From the NCBI GenBank assembly GCA_964583795.1, contig CAZOWX010000008.1, positions 1 to 61,354 of the forward strand: a stretch of DNA of 61,354 nt. The letters are read 5' to 3'. Below, one piece after another: positions 51,485 to 59,703 of this stretch. The notes under the pieces were generated by a model. It was not told the origin of the DNA, searched no databases, and was given only the letters and a program-made list of their open reading frames with translations. Every line of letters starts with the position of its first letter. The stretch's first letter is position 1. The DNA comes from JBDTME01 sp964583795 (GTDB lineage Bacteria > Patescibacteriota > Microgenomatia > UBA1400 > PJMF01). A program made the translations under genes and the position numbers.

Positions 51485-53824
51485 CTACAGCTTCGCCCGC
51501 TTATTCATCTCTTCCTCGACAACAGCGCGTGGCTTACCATACTTCAGTCTCGATAACTCTTTGATCATATCGGCTAGCTTGGGATTCATCTGCGCCTTTT
51601 GAGCATCCATATCTTTTTTCAGCGACATACTAAACGGTGGCACCGGCTCATTTCCAACGATTGTTTTAATGTACACGTTATATTTCTCGATGTTAGTCAA
51701 ATCACCTTCGGTAAACACCGGCGCAAACTCATGTTGCAAAAAGTTTGCATCTGGCACACCCACGCGGAAACAAATAATCGTACCCACGTTACCAAACACA
51801 GCGTTTTTCACATCTTCCTCGATCTGCGCCACAAACTGATTCGCCACGATCAGATTCAACCGATACTTACGAGCCTCAGACAAAATCACCGCAAAGTCTT
51901 CGGTAGCGTAGTTTTGAAACTCATCGACATATAGATAAAAATCAGTGCGCTGATCAAGAGAGATATTTGCCCGCCCCATAGCAGCAGTCAACACCTTTGG
52001 CACCAAAATCAAACCCAAAAACTTCGCGTCCTCTTCACCCAGTTTCCCTTTTGATAAGTTCACCAAGAAAATCTTCTGCTCGTCCATCACTTTGCGCATA
52101 TTAAAGGCGCTCTCCGACTGACCAATAATATTACGCATCGTTTTATTGGTAATAAATCGACCAAACTTTGACACAATGTAATCCAACACTTCAGATTTAT
52201 GAAAATCAGACGTTTGAGCAATCTGATCAGTCCAATACCGGCGCACAATTGGATCTTTGACGAACGGGAGCATCTCTTCGACAAACTTCGCATCCGTCAA
52301 CAAACGCACCATCTCAATAAACGTCCCTCCTGGCTTTGACATGACCGTTAACATGGCATTACGAATGGCGTGCTCAAAGCGAGGACCGATGATACCGGTT
52401 TTGTGCGGGTCATACAGTTTGTACATCAACCCAATCACCGACGACGCTACAAAGTGCTGCTCTTCCTCGGTAAACGCCTCCATCATGTTCATACCCATAG
52501 GTCGATCAGTGTCAGAGGGGTTGAAGTAAATCACATCTTCAGCTCGCTCAGGAGGCATCAATTGCAGCACATCTTCCACAAACTCACCATGCGGATCAAT
52601 CGCACACACACCTTTTCCATCTACAATATCTTGCAAAATCATCTCTTTGAGAAATTCTGACTTACCAGTACCAGTTTTTCCAACGATGTACATATGGCGT
52701 CGACGATCATCGAGACCTAAAAAGATTTTTTTCTCTTGGCCACGATAGAGACTTTTACCCAAGAAAAGCCCCGATTGGGCAATGTTTTCTGGAGCGGGAG
52801 CACTTTTTGCATTGAGCCAAAAAATATGGTGTGTCTCGACGGTCTTATTGGGAAAGTGGAAAATAGTCGCCAACTCTTCGGAGTTGAGAATGAACGAACC
52901 CCGATTGAACATTGGCATGTATCGGTAAATCATATCAATCATAAACAGCTGCTTCACCCAAATGCGTGTTTTTTCAAATGAGTTGTACGGCGATGTGTAT
53001 TGCGCAAAGGCACTGACAATATTATTTAAATGTGACTGTGCAGTTCGCTCTTGTGGGGATGACACCACGATTCGAATACTCGTTCGAAAACCTGGGCGGC
53101 TAGTTTTGTTATCAATACTTTCCAGCTCTTTTGGGTCACTTTTATACGATGCCTTTTCGGGATCAGCCTCTTTTTTCTTGGTGCTCGACACAAAAGAATC
53201 GCCTTGTTTTTGCCATCGATCACCTTCTGGTTGCACGAGAATTTGTAAAATTGCACCTTCACCATCGGACATTTTCGACATGGCACTGGTGAGGAGTGAT
53301 AACCCATCTGTAGGCAGATCTTTGTATGTTTTTAGTGGAAAATAATTCGCCCCCTTTAAATGCAGCGCCGAAAAGGCAACTTTGCCTTGTTCTGAAAAAA
53401 TATTGACTTCGTCGTGCTCTTCAATCTTAGCACCAGGGTACGCTCCATGAATCTGCTTTTCGACTAAGTCACGCAAAGTCCGCGGGACATTGACATAAAA
53501 TTTGATCTCTTCTTTGAGGGCCACAATTTCAAAACCAATGTGTTCTTGAGGTTTGAGAAAAGAAAACCAACCACCATCCCGCAGCGAATGCAGTGAGGCA
53601 AACATCTGCTCAGCCGCATCAATCTTGATTTCGTTATCTTTGGACAGCGCAACTAACAGTGTCACAAACTCCAGTGAGTACTTTTCCTTATCTCGATGTT
53701 TGAACCACTGAAAAAACATGTATAAAAACACCACGATGCCAAAACCAGAAACAAGAAGCAACAAAAAAGAAGTGAGATACACCACCCATTGGGAAAGTAG
53801 TAGTTCAACGTTTTGAAAACCCAT
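51485..53824 (-). CDS. VirD4/TraG-like type IV secretion ATPase
   Basis: 779 residues. One membrane helix (about 17-38), a middle domain, then HMYIVGKTGTGKSEFLKE with Walker A at 382-389, and a later DFYLYVDEFQNYAT Walker B typical of coupling-protein/TraG ATPases (DUF87/TraM-recognition type). Such proteins move DNA or proteins across membranes. No other secretion or conjugation gene is visible in the window. The neighbouring Pro/Gln-rich gene, 127 bp upstream on the same strand, may be functionally linked. Confidence 0.88.
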   Translation of the reverse strand: MGFQNVELLLSQWVVYLTSFLLLLVSGFGIVVFLYMFFQWFKHRDKEKYSLEFVTLLVALSKDNEIKIDAAEQMFASLHSLRDGGWFSFLKPQEHIGFEIVALKEEIKFYVNVPRTLRDLVEKQIHGAYPGAKIEEHDEVNIFSEQGKVAFSALHLKGANYFPLKTYKDLPTDGLSLLTSAMSKMSDGEGAILQILVQPEGDRWQKQGDSFVSSTKKKEADPEKASYKSDPKELESIDNKTSRPGFRTSIRIVVSSPQERTAQSHLNNIVSAFAQYTSPYNSFEKTRIWVKQLFMIDMIYRYMPMFNRGSFILNSEELATIFHFPNKTVETHHIFWLNAKSAPAPENIAQSGLFLGKSLYRGQEKKIFLGLDDRRRHMYIVGKTGTGKSEFLKEMILQDIVDGKGVCAIDPHGEFVEDVLQLMPPERAEDVIYFNPSDTDRPMGMNMMEAFTEEEQHFVASSVIGLMYKLYDPHKTGIIGPRFEHAIRNAMLTVMSKPGGTFIEMVRLLTDAKFVEEMLPFVKDPIVRRYWTDQIAQTSDFHKSEVLDYIVSKFGRFITNKTMRNIIGQSESAFNMRKVMDEQKIFLVNLSKGKLGEEDAKFLGLILVPKVLTAAMGRANISLDQRTDFYLYVDEFQNYATEDFAVILSEARKYRLNLIVANQFVAQIEEDVKNAVFGNVGTIICFRVGVPDANFLQHEFAPVFTEGDLTNIEKYNVYIKTIVGNEPVPPFSMSLKKDMDAQKAQMNPKLADMIKELSRLKYGKPRAVVEEEMNKRAKL

Positions 53825-53951
53825 AAAATCTAATAGTTTCTAGTGTAGTAGTTTATGGTTTATAGAGTACACTCCACCATTATCAATTTCCATAATTTTT
53901 CAGCTCCCATAAACCACAAAGCTCATTTCCATGTTATGTTTCGTTCTAACT

Positions 53952-54536
53952 TTAACTCTGTGGGGCTTTTTGCCGGAACATCACCCCACCTTCAAATATT
54001 TTTCGAATCTTTTCAGTGAACTCGGCTAACCATCGTCGTGAAGTCTCGGGTGGAGCTTTTTTGGCTTCCTTAAACTCATCCTCGGTCATGGGGAGAACTA
54101 TCACTGGTTGAGCCACAAATCCATTGGATGGCTGAACCATTTGTTGATCGGCCAATACCACTTCGTGGGGAAATGATGATGGCTCTTCTCTGACTTCTTC
54201 AATGTATTTTTCAACTTCTGGAGAAATTTCTGGGGTTCTAAGCTGCTCGACGCTTTGCATCCCAGAGGGCATCTCCCCACTGACTTCAATATTCAAGGGG
54301 GCGGTTTCTTTTGCTGTTGAGGAACTTGGTCGTGCTGGATTGAGCGGATCCTGAGTGGTAGCGACTTGGTTGAGCACCGCATTCATCCCGACCATAGACT
54401 GATCAGCAGGATTTTGCGTTTGATTAAAGACATTGACCTGATTCTGCTGCGGTAGCACCGGTTGCTGCCCCACAGTTGGCGATTGTTGAGGAACGAAAGG
54501 CTGAGTAGAAGGAACTTGATTCACTGGATCGTTCAT
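53952..54536 (-). CDS. Pro/Gln-rich protein of unknown function
   Basis: 195 residues from the ATG at 54536. The frame is open to 54689, but that part translates a palindromic spacer, so the shorter start is used. The N-terminal 110 residues are disordered (Gln, Pro, Asn). A charged helical stretch follows (EVEKYIEEVREEP), and the C-terminus has WLAEFTEKIRKIFEGGVMF. Upstream of the VirD4-like gene, same strand; possibly a partner protein. Confidence 0.65.
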   Translation of the reverse strand: MNDPVNQVPSTQPFVPQQSPTVGQQPVLPQQNQVNVFNQTQNPADQSMVGMNAVLNQVATTQDPLNPARPSSSTAKETAPLNIEVSGEMPSGMQSVEQLRTPEISPEVEKYIEEVREEPSSFPHEVVLADQQMVQPSNGFVAQPVIVLPMTEDEFKEAKKAPPETSRRWLAEFTEKIRKIFEGGVMFRQKAPQS

Positions 54537-54611
54537 AAGATATGGATATGATAACAAATCAGGGGGGGAGAAGAAATACGGTGTTGGGAATGGAGTTGTT
54601 GTGTGGTTGGG

Positions 54612-54632
54612 CCTGCCTGCCAGCGAGGCAAG
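54612..54632. repeat. Palindromic spacer repeat, second copy
   Basis: Same family as 49308-49328 with one changed base in the centre and an imperfect right arm (aggcaag). It falls within the open frame upstream of the Pro/Gln-rich gene. Confidence 0.6.
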
Positions 54633-54757
54633 TGTTTGACTTGTTGTGAGTTCATACAAAAAGTTCTGAAGCAACAAAACATTAATCATCCTACAAATTT
54701 AAGATCTACCTCAATGACTCAAAAATGCTGCTTGTAAGCAAAAAACATAAAAAAGTC

Positions 54758-55015
54758 GTCATCCTCGACGTGACAGAAAATACCTGACTGAAAGTCAAGA
54801 ATTTTCAGTCAAGCATCGGGGATCCATTTGAACCCCTTCTTAAATAGATCTTCTCGTAGTGTCAGACTTGTGCTGCTTACTCTCGAGTTGATTTGAAAAA
54901 AAGGCAATACAAAATTCTAAATGTGGATTAATACCCAAACAAATCGATCTTTTGAAGTGTTTTTATGGATCCCCGATGCTCGGATCCGCCCTGGGCGGAC
55001 CGGGTCGAGGATGAC
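54758..55015. mobile_element. MITE-like element 1
   Basis: 258 bp with terminal inverted repeats gtcatcctcgac (54758-54769) and gtcgaggatgac (55004-55015). Left arm runs to ggatccat (54820-54827) and contains the hairpin tgactgaaa/tttcagtca. Right arm starts atggatcc (54965-54972) and contains tccgcc-ctg-ggcgga. The core has no gene. The same design occurs at 57377-57536 and 59704-59983. Non-autonomous; no transposase in the window. Confidence 0.75.
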
Positions 55016-55082
55016 AACTTTTTAGTATAATTTGTCTTCGATAGACAATTACAAACAAAAATCTGTATCCTAATACCTAACT

Positions 55083-55163
55083 TACTCCCTCACCCCCAAA
55101 TACTCCTCCACCACATTGTGAATATCTACCGGAACTGTCACCCCAAACTCCTCCAACATCTCA
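55083..55163 (-). pseudogene. Duplicated 3' end of maf
   Basis: 81 bp that match 56074-56154 with three mismatches. Read on the minus strand it encodes the last 26 residues of the Maf protein (EMLEEFGVTVPVDIHNVVEE...) plus a stop. With the intact maf end it flanks the methyltransferase gene as direct repeats 991 bp apart. Confidence 0.85.
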
Positions 55164-55213
55164 GATCTTTGAAAACACACTTTGTATACAAGAAAAATAA
55201 TGCTTGTTGAGCG

Positions 55214-55219
55214 TATAAT
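55214..55219 (+). promoter_or_regulatory. -10 box of inserted methyltransferase gene, leaderless spacing
   Basis: Consensus TATAAT, exactly 6 nt before ATG 55226. No clear -35 at 17-18 bp. Spacing predicts a transcript starting at the AUG. Confidence 0.55.
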
Positions 55220-55225
55220 AGAAAA

Positions 55226-56083
55226 ATGCCTGAGAGTAAAATAACCAAATCCAACGATTGGGAAAAAAAACGAACAATCGGTGAACTCATCAGATCCATC
55301 AGGGATTTTTTATTACCCCAGTCAGAATTTAGAAAGTTTTCTCGAAAAGCTAATCAATACATTCACTTAGACCGATCTACAGCCCCATATAAAGGTTTAC
55401 AAAGAGAAATACCTGTTACAAACGGTAAAACGGTCAACTTTACCGTAGCTAGTGAGTCATATGACACTGATCGCCCAATTAATGCCTACCAAGAAATGCT
55501 CTTCCCAGATGAGTACGATGTGCTTTCCCAAGCAGAGTCGAATCAAATTTATGGTTCAGGCTGGTCAATCACTTTTTTTCTTAGTGAAGCACCTAAGAAA
55601 AAAAATCCTGCTCCAGTAGCCGGTGGGATTGAAAAAGCCTTTCGAGCAGGAAATACAGTGTTAGACTTGGGAAGCGGTGAAGCAGTTGGTTTAACACAAT
55701 TCGCCCTTAATTTTCCCCATACGACTTTCATCGGTGTTGATATCAATTATGACAACACTACAATGATCAATCTCTCTCAACCAGGTTTACAATTAGTAAA
55801 AGATGATTGGTATCAGTCAAAAAGTATTCCTGATCATAGTATCGACACAATAATTTCATTAGAAGCAGCACTTCGATGGGGGGCACAAACTCCTGAAGAT
55901 GCCGCACGACTGATTACTGAAATTGACAGAATTAGCAAAGAAGGTACAGTTTTTCGAGGAAGTTGGACACTGAACAATACAGACAGTAACTTCATTCTTG
56001 AAATATTTCGTCACCATGGATGGCAGGCACAAATGATTGAGGGATGCATCATTGCTGAAAAAGTATCGCACACTACTCCCTAA
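55226..56083 (+). CDS. Class I SAM-dependent methyltransferase, inserted beside maf
   Basis: 285 residues. The first 140 are a non-conserved N-terminal extension. Motif I VLDLGSGEAVGL lies at 145-156, post-I FIGVDINYDN follows, and then DTIISLEAALRWGAQTPEDAARLI. The gene overlaps the convergent maf stop by 11 bp and is flanked by duplicated maf 3' ends, so it was probably acquired as a cassette. Its substrate is unknown. The sarcosine/glycine-like DIGSGxG fold with an R-W-G after strand 4 is not specific. Confidence 0.82.
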   Translation: MPESKITKSNDWEKKRTIGELIRSIRDFLLPQSEFRKFSRKANQYIHLDRSTAPYKGLQREIPVTNGKTVNFTVASESYDTDRPINAYQEMLFPDEYDVLSQAESNQIYGSGWSITFFLSEAPKKKNPAPVAGGIEKAFRAGNTVLDLGSGEAVGLTQFALNFPHTTFIGVDINYDNTTMINLSQPGLQLVKDDWYQSKSIPDHSIDTIISLEAALRWGAQTPEDAARLITEIDRISKEGTVFRGSWTLNNTDSNFILEIFRHHGWQAQMIEGCIIAEKVSHTTP

Positions 56084-56702
56084 CCCCCAAATACTCCTCC
56101 ACCACATTGTGAATATCTACCGGAACTGTCACCCCAAACTCTTCCAACATTTCACAGACTTTTGGCAAGGGCAGTCCGATTACATTCGTCCAGCTTGTCT
56201 GAATGTTGTCAACAAACTCTCTAGCACCTGATTGAATCCCGTATGCTCCTGCTTTTCCCAATGGTTCTCCACTTTGGACATAATCCTCAATTTGTTTTTC
56301 AGATAACTTCTTGAACAACACCACACTTTCAACCGACTGAGTATCTGATTTCATGGTTTTAGTATCAACAATGGTAATGCCAGTAAATACGTGATGAGAG
56401 TTGCCACTCAATCGCTTTAAGATTTCTCTGGCATGATCCAAATCTTTTGGTTTTCCTATAATCTCTCCGTCTAACTCGATCAGTGTATCTCCAGCAATAA
56501 TAATTGCATCAGGAAATCTTTCTATCAAACTCATCGCTTTCCCAAATGAAAGTGACTCAACTAATGATTTTGTTGATGGAAAATCTCTCACTTTTAATTG
56601 GCTTTCTTCAAAGTTTGGCTCAGCAATTTCAAACTTGAGTCCAGTCCAGCGTAATAATTCTTGGCGACGGAAAGAGGTAGAGGCAAGGATGAGAGAAGGC
56701 AT
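56073..56702 (-). CDS. maf: Maf-type nucleoside triphosphate pyrophosphatase
   Basis: 209 residues, usual length. LILASTSFRRQELL at the start (substrate loop), then AGDTLIELDGEIIGKPKD containing catalytic Asp72. Maf proteins hydrolyse non-canonical or dTTP/UTP nucleotides and affect division and DNA fidelity. Which subfamily (dTTP/UTP or m7GTP) is not resolved. The final 26 codons are also present as a fragment at 55083-55163. Confidence 0.93.
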   Translation of the reverse strand: MPSLILASTSFRRQELLRWTGLKFEIAEPNFEESQLKVRDFPSTKSLVESLSFGKAMSLIERFPDAIIIAGDTLIELDGEIIGKPKDLDHAREILKRLSGNSHHVFTGITIVDTKTMKSDTQSVESVVLFKKLSEKQIEDYVQSGEPLGKAGAYGIQSGAREFVDNIQTSWTNVIGLPLPKVCEMLEEFGVTVPVDIHNVVEEYLGVRE

Positions 56703-56803
56703 GGGGTTGAGTGTAGTCGTTTATGGTTTATTGTTGCTAGTCACTGGTAATAAACAATATTTGTATTTATTTTCTCTGTACTTATTTCAAACGCAAAAAA
56801 CGT

Positions 56804-56958
56804 TCAATTTTGATCACTCTGATATTTCTTCAACTCCTCAGATAAATCTACAATGTTCAAGTCTACTCTTCTATCAACTGGTGTCTCATTATCACAGTCC
56901 AGTTTCGAGATATGTCTTGGTTTTATCTTGTAAAATCTCCGTGCCATTAATCCCCAAA
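56804..56958 (-). pseudogene. Out-of-frame C-terminal part of the flavin-binding gene
   Basis: In the +1 frame after a five-base homopolymer (56956-56960) the sequence continues as FWGLMARRFYKIKPRHISKL... to a stop at 56804. The RRFYKIKPRHI segment fits the conserved end of pyridoxamine-oxidase-like folds, so it belongs to the gene at 56892-57323. Confidence 0.65.
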
Positions 56959-57323
56959 AAGTCTTCAGCCGGATGCAAATGCTTTTTTCGCTCTTCTTTA
57001 TTTGGAAAACGCTTCTTGTAAACCAGTAATAAGACACGAGGTATAGCTGTAAATTCCACCAAACCAGCCCTTCCTTCTATGTAAACACCATCTGCTTCAC
57101 CAGGTTTCTTATGTGAATCAAATATTGAGACAGCAACATTTGGATTCTGTTTAATGTGTGTGGCATGACGGGTACTTTTCCCCGAAATAAAATAAAAATT
57201 CAAATCGCTATCAACCCCAAAAAACAATGGTGCTGCCCATGGAATATCGTCTTTACTAGTAGCAAGGATCATATATCGTTTTTCCATGATAATTTTCGCA
57301 GCAACTGCTTCTAATTGCCCCAT
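56892..57323 (-). CDS. Pyridoxamine 5'-phosphate oxidase-like flavin-binding protein (frameshifted)
   Basis: 143 residues in the open frame. YMILATSKDDIPWAAPLFFGVD, FYFISGKSTRHATHI and NPNVAVSIFDS are the split-barrel FMN/heme-binding fold of the PNPOx-like family. An AAGGAGTG ribosome site precedes the ATG. The C-terminus reads INGTEILQDKTK, which is not family-like, while a one-base deletion in the T5 run at 56956-56960 (minus sense) gives a fitting C-terminus and a protein of about 172 residues. Confidence 0.8.
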   Translation of the reverse strand: MGQLEAVAAKIIMEKRYMILATSKDDIPWAAPLFFGVDSDLNFYFISGKSTRHATHIKQNPNVAVSIFDSHKKPGEADGVYIEGRAGLVEFTAIPRVLLLVYKKRFPNKEERKKHLHPAEDFLGINGTEILQDKTKTYLETGL

Positions 57324-57376
57324 TGAACACTCCTTTTCTGATCGTGAGGACCGAGTGAATTCATCAAATAAGGTCC

Positions 57377-57536
57377 GTCATCCCGGCGAAAGCCGGGATC
57401 CATCCTCAACGTCAGAAATGTCGTTCGGTCTGGTAAGCTTCAAAGTCTTAATTCTTTAGACTTATTGGGTTTAAAAAGTTCTTTGATATTATACATAAAT
57501 CATTGAAATGGATCCCGTTTTTCACCGGGATGACGA
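57377..57536. mobile_element. MITE-like element 3 (short form)
   Basis: 160 bp. Left arm gtcatcc-hairpin-ggatccat (57377-57403; stem tcccggc/gccggga) and right arm atggatcc-...-ggatgac (57510-57536; stem tcccg/cggga). It shares the outer and inner arm sequences of the elements at 54758 and 59704 but has a shorter core. No gene inside. Confidence 0.7.
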
Positions 57537-57577
57537 AGCGTATCTGCGTAAAATATCTCCCTTCGTATCAATGCTTC

Positions 57578-58075
57578 TCACAAGCCGACAATCTCAACCC
57601 CATCCCCCACCTGCACTCCTTCTCNNNNNNNNNNTTCTCGCGCTGCAAACCCGGCTTCCACTTCCAAAATCATATCAACTTGTTCTTTTGGCGAGTACCG
57701 AGGCAACTGTGATGGTGTTTGGCCTGGCTCAGGTTTGGGAATATTCTCCTGAATCTCCACAATTTTGCCATCAGCAATCCAGATAAAATCCAGATCAAAT
57801 CGCATATCAATCATCCAAAAAATTGGCCTCCCTTTTGACGAAAAAACAAACAACATTCCATCGCTACCAATTTGATCCCTGTCACTGAGTCCTTGTTGTA
57901 ATTCTTGCGGAGTGCGTGCCAACTCAATCGAATACGTTTTTTCACCGAGTTTTAATTTCGAAAATTTTGGCAATTGTTGAATTTCAGGAGCAACAGTTTG
58001 CCGCTTACATCCAGAGAAAACAGCACTGGCAATCAACACGACCCCAAGCACTATCAGTAAAGAACTCAGCCTCAT
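57578..58075 (-). CDS. DUF192 family lipoprotein (contains N run)
   Basis: Starts at ATG 58075: a lipoprotein signal with hydrophobic core and lipobox VFSGC. DUF192 domain: ELARTPQELQQGLSDRD, GMLFVFSSKGRPIFWMIDMRFDLDFIWI, VDMILEVEAGFAARE and a final VGDGVEIVGL. Ten Ns at 57625-57634 fall within the end; the flanks share gagaa, and removing the gap gives A-R-E-G-V-Q-V-G-D in frame. The start overlaps the stop of lgt by 4 bp. Its lipidation would be carried out by the Lgt encoded next door. Confidence 0.88.
   Translation of the reverse strand: MRLSSLLIVLGVVLIASAVFSGCKRQTVAPEIQQLPKFSKLKLGEKTYSIELARTPQELQQGLSDRDQIGSDGMLFVFSSKGRPIFWMIDMRFDLDFIWIADGKIVEIQENIPKPEPGQTPSQLPRYSPKEQVDMILEVEAGFAAREXXXXEGVQVGDGVEIVGL
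57625..57634. other. Ten-base assembly gap with overlapping flanks
   Basis: The minus-strand sequence before the gap ends gcgagaa and that after it begins gagaagga. Overlapping the shared gagaa restores the DUF192 frame without any missing residue. Confidence 0.7.
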
Positions 58076-58845
58076 ATTGCTTTTTCCTTTTTTTGTATTC
58101 GCACGAATAATACACTCACACCCAATAAAAACAACACTGCCATCATCCACTGCGCTACCGTCAACCACTCAACAAAAGTCAGACTAACACGACTACTTTC
58201 GACTCTCAAAAACTCCAGTAAAAATCGTACCATCGAGTAATAGGCAAGATACACCCCAATGTAGACGCCACTTCCCACATTTTGCCAACGTTTTGTATAG
58301 AGTAACCAGAATACCGTGCCAAGGGATACCATCAACAGACTTTCATACAAAAAAAGTGGATGATATCGAGCAGTTACATCAAGACCCGGAAGTAAGTGTT
58401 GCGCATCAATTGCAATGCCCCACGGCAAAGTGGTCGATACTCCATATAACTCTTGATTAAAAAAGTTGCCAAACCGACCAATGGCTTGTGCAAAGGGAAT
58501 ACACAGCGCAAACAAATCCAAAATAACCCATCGTTTTCCCCACTGTTTTCGAGTCAATAAAAAGAAATACAGTCCCACAGCACCGCCCAACAAAGCTCCA
58601 ATAACACCAATTCCACCATTCCAAATAGCCAGCATCTCAGCAAAAGGCTTTTCCTGATATAACTGCCAGTCAGTGATCAAATGATAGAGTCTGGCACCAA
58701 TAATTCCGGGAATAAATAGCCAAAGTGCTAATGCGTTGAGCGAAAAAGTGAGCCTTTCTCTTTTCATCAGCCACTCAAACAACATCACTGCAACAACAAC
58801 TCCCAAACCGACCAAAAACCCGTACCAGTGAAAAGCTAACTGCAT
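58072..58845 (-). CDS. lgt: Prolipoprotein diacylglyceryl transferase
   Basis: About 257 residues from ATG 58845; the frame is open to 58887 but the shorter start begins directly before helix 1 (MQLAFHWYGFLVGLG). Seven helices. It contains the Lgt signature GRFGNFFNQELYG and RYHPLFLYESL. Lgt adds diacylglycerol to the lipobox Cys of prolipoproteins. It is coupled to the DUF192 lipoprotein gene downstream and follows a small membrane protein gene. The lsp partner is not in the window. Confidence 0.93.
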   Translation of the reverse strand: MQLAFHWYGFLVGLGVVVAVMLFEWLMKRERLTFSLNALALWLFIPGIIGARLYHLITDWQLYQEKPFAEMLAIWNGGIGVIGALLGGAVGLYFFLLTRKQWGKRWVILDLFALCIPFAQAIGRFGNFFNQELYGVSTTLPWGIAIDAQHLLPGLDVTARYHPLFLYESLLMVSLGTVFWLLYTKRWQNVGSGVYIGVYLAYYSMVRFLLEFLRVESSRVSLTFVEWLTVAQWMMAVLFLLGVSVLFVRIQKKEKAI

Positions 58846-58855
58846 ATAGTTACGC

Positions 58856-59380
58856 CTAGAAAATAACGAAGATTGAAAGCAAGACAAATAAAGCGATGAA
58901 TCCCCCCATGACTCTTTGAATCATTTGATCACTCACCGTTTTGTTTACCGGTTGAAAGTGCAATTCACGAGCATCTTTGATGTTTTGATAATTGAGTACA
59001 AAATGTGCACAATATGACAATCCTAACCCTAACACCACTCCCGTCCCCAAGACGCTCCCCGATGAAGAAACCAGGTAAAAGGCTAGCGGAAAGTACAGCG
59101 CCAAAAAAATAAATCCCATCGACAGTGAAGGGATTTTGGTCATTAAATAATTAGGTCCAGCAAATACACGTAACTGTGCAATCAGCTGAAAAAAATGCTT
59201 TTTTTGTACACTCAATTCGGGCCTGAAAAATAACTGGGCAATCCGATCAATCAGGTGAAACCCATATCCAATTGCCGCACCAATCGTAAACAAGAAAAAA
59301 GGCAGTTGTAGCGGAAATCGCCTAACAAAAAAAACACAATACCCCACAAACACGACAGTCAAAAAAACAAACCTTTTCAT
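58856..59380 (-). CDS. Small polytopic membrane protein of unknown function
   Basis: 174 residues, about four helices. The first hairpin is RFPLQLPFFLFTIGAAIGYG; the loops carry DRIAQLFFRPELSVQKKH and NYQNIKDARELHF. Its stop lies 10 bp before the lgt start, suggesting co-transcription with lgt and DUF192. No family recognised. Confidence 0.7.
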   Translation of the reverse strand: MKRFVFLTVVFVGYCVFFVRRFPLQLPFFLFTIGAAIGYGFHLIDRIAQLFFRPELSVQKKHFFQLIAQLRVFAGPNYLMTKIPSLSMGFIFLALYFPLAFYLVSSSGSVLGTGVVLGLGLSYCAHFVLNYQNIKDARELHFQPVNKTVSDQMIQRVMGGFIALFVLLSIFVIF

Positions 59381-59553
59381 CAGATCTATTGTAATTGATC
59401 TGGAGGGAAAATGTCTAGGTGCTAGGTGTCAGAGAGTCTCTAGTGCTTAGTCTATAGTCTTTAGTAGTGCTATTGCATAGTTGAATAACGTGTTTTATAG
59501 CAAAATAACATTAAAGGTCGTCATCCTTAACTAAATTGATACACTTTTCAAAC

Positions 59554-59573
59554 CCTGCCTACCGGCAGACAGG
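59554..59573. repeat. Palindromic spacer repeat, third copy
   Basis: cctgcct-accggc-agacagg form of the family at 49308 and 54612, with one mismatch in the right arm. Confidence 0.55.
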
Positions 59574-59585
59574 TCAGTTCAGTCA

Positions 59586-59640
59586 GATCGTGAATTTCTG
59601 GTCCCGCATTGCGGGATGAGGAGCCAGAATTCACAAGATC
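59586..59640. repeat. Nested inverted repeat
   Basis: Outer arms gatc-gtgaatttctgg and ccagaattcac-aa-gatc enclose a complete inner hairpin tcccgca-t-tgcggga. One bulged base in the outer stem. It may be a further member of the hairpin-armed spacer family. Confidence 0.6.
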
Positions 59641-59703
59641 AAACTCTTGTTTCAGGATCTAAAGTCAGAGCTCATTCTCGAGAGCAGATATAAATAAAAA
59701 AGT

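Noticed and set aside
54537..54689. Upstream extension of the Pro/Gln-rich gene
   Set aside because: It also reads through a palindromic spacer copy and has unrelated composition. The ATG at 54536 begins the protein-like part.
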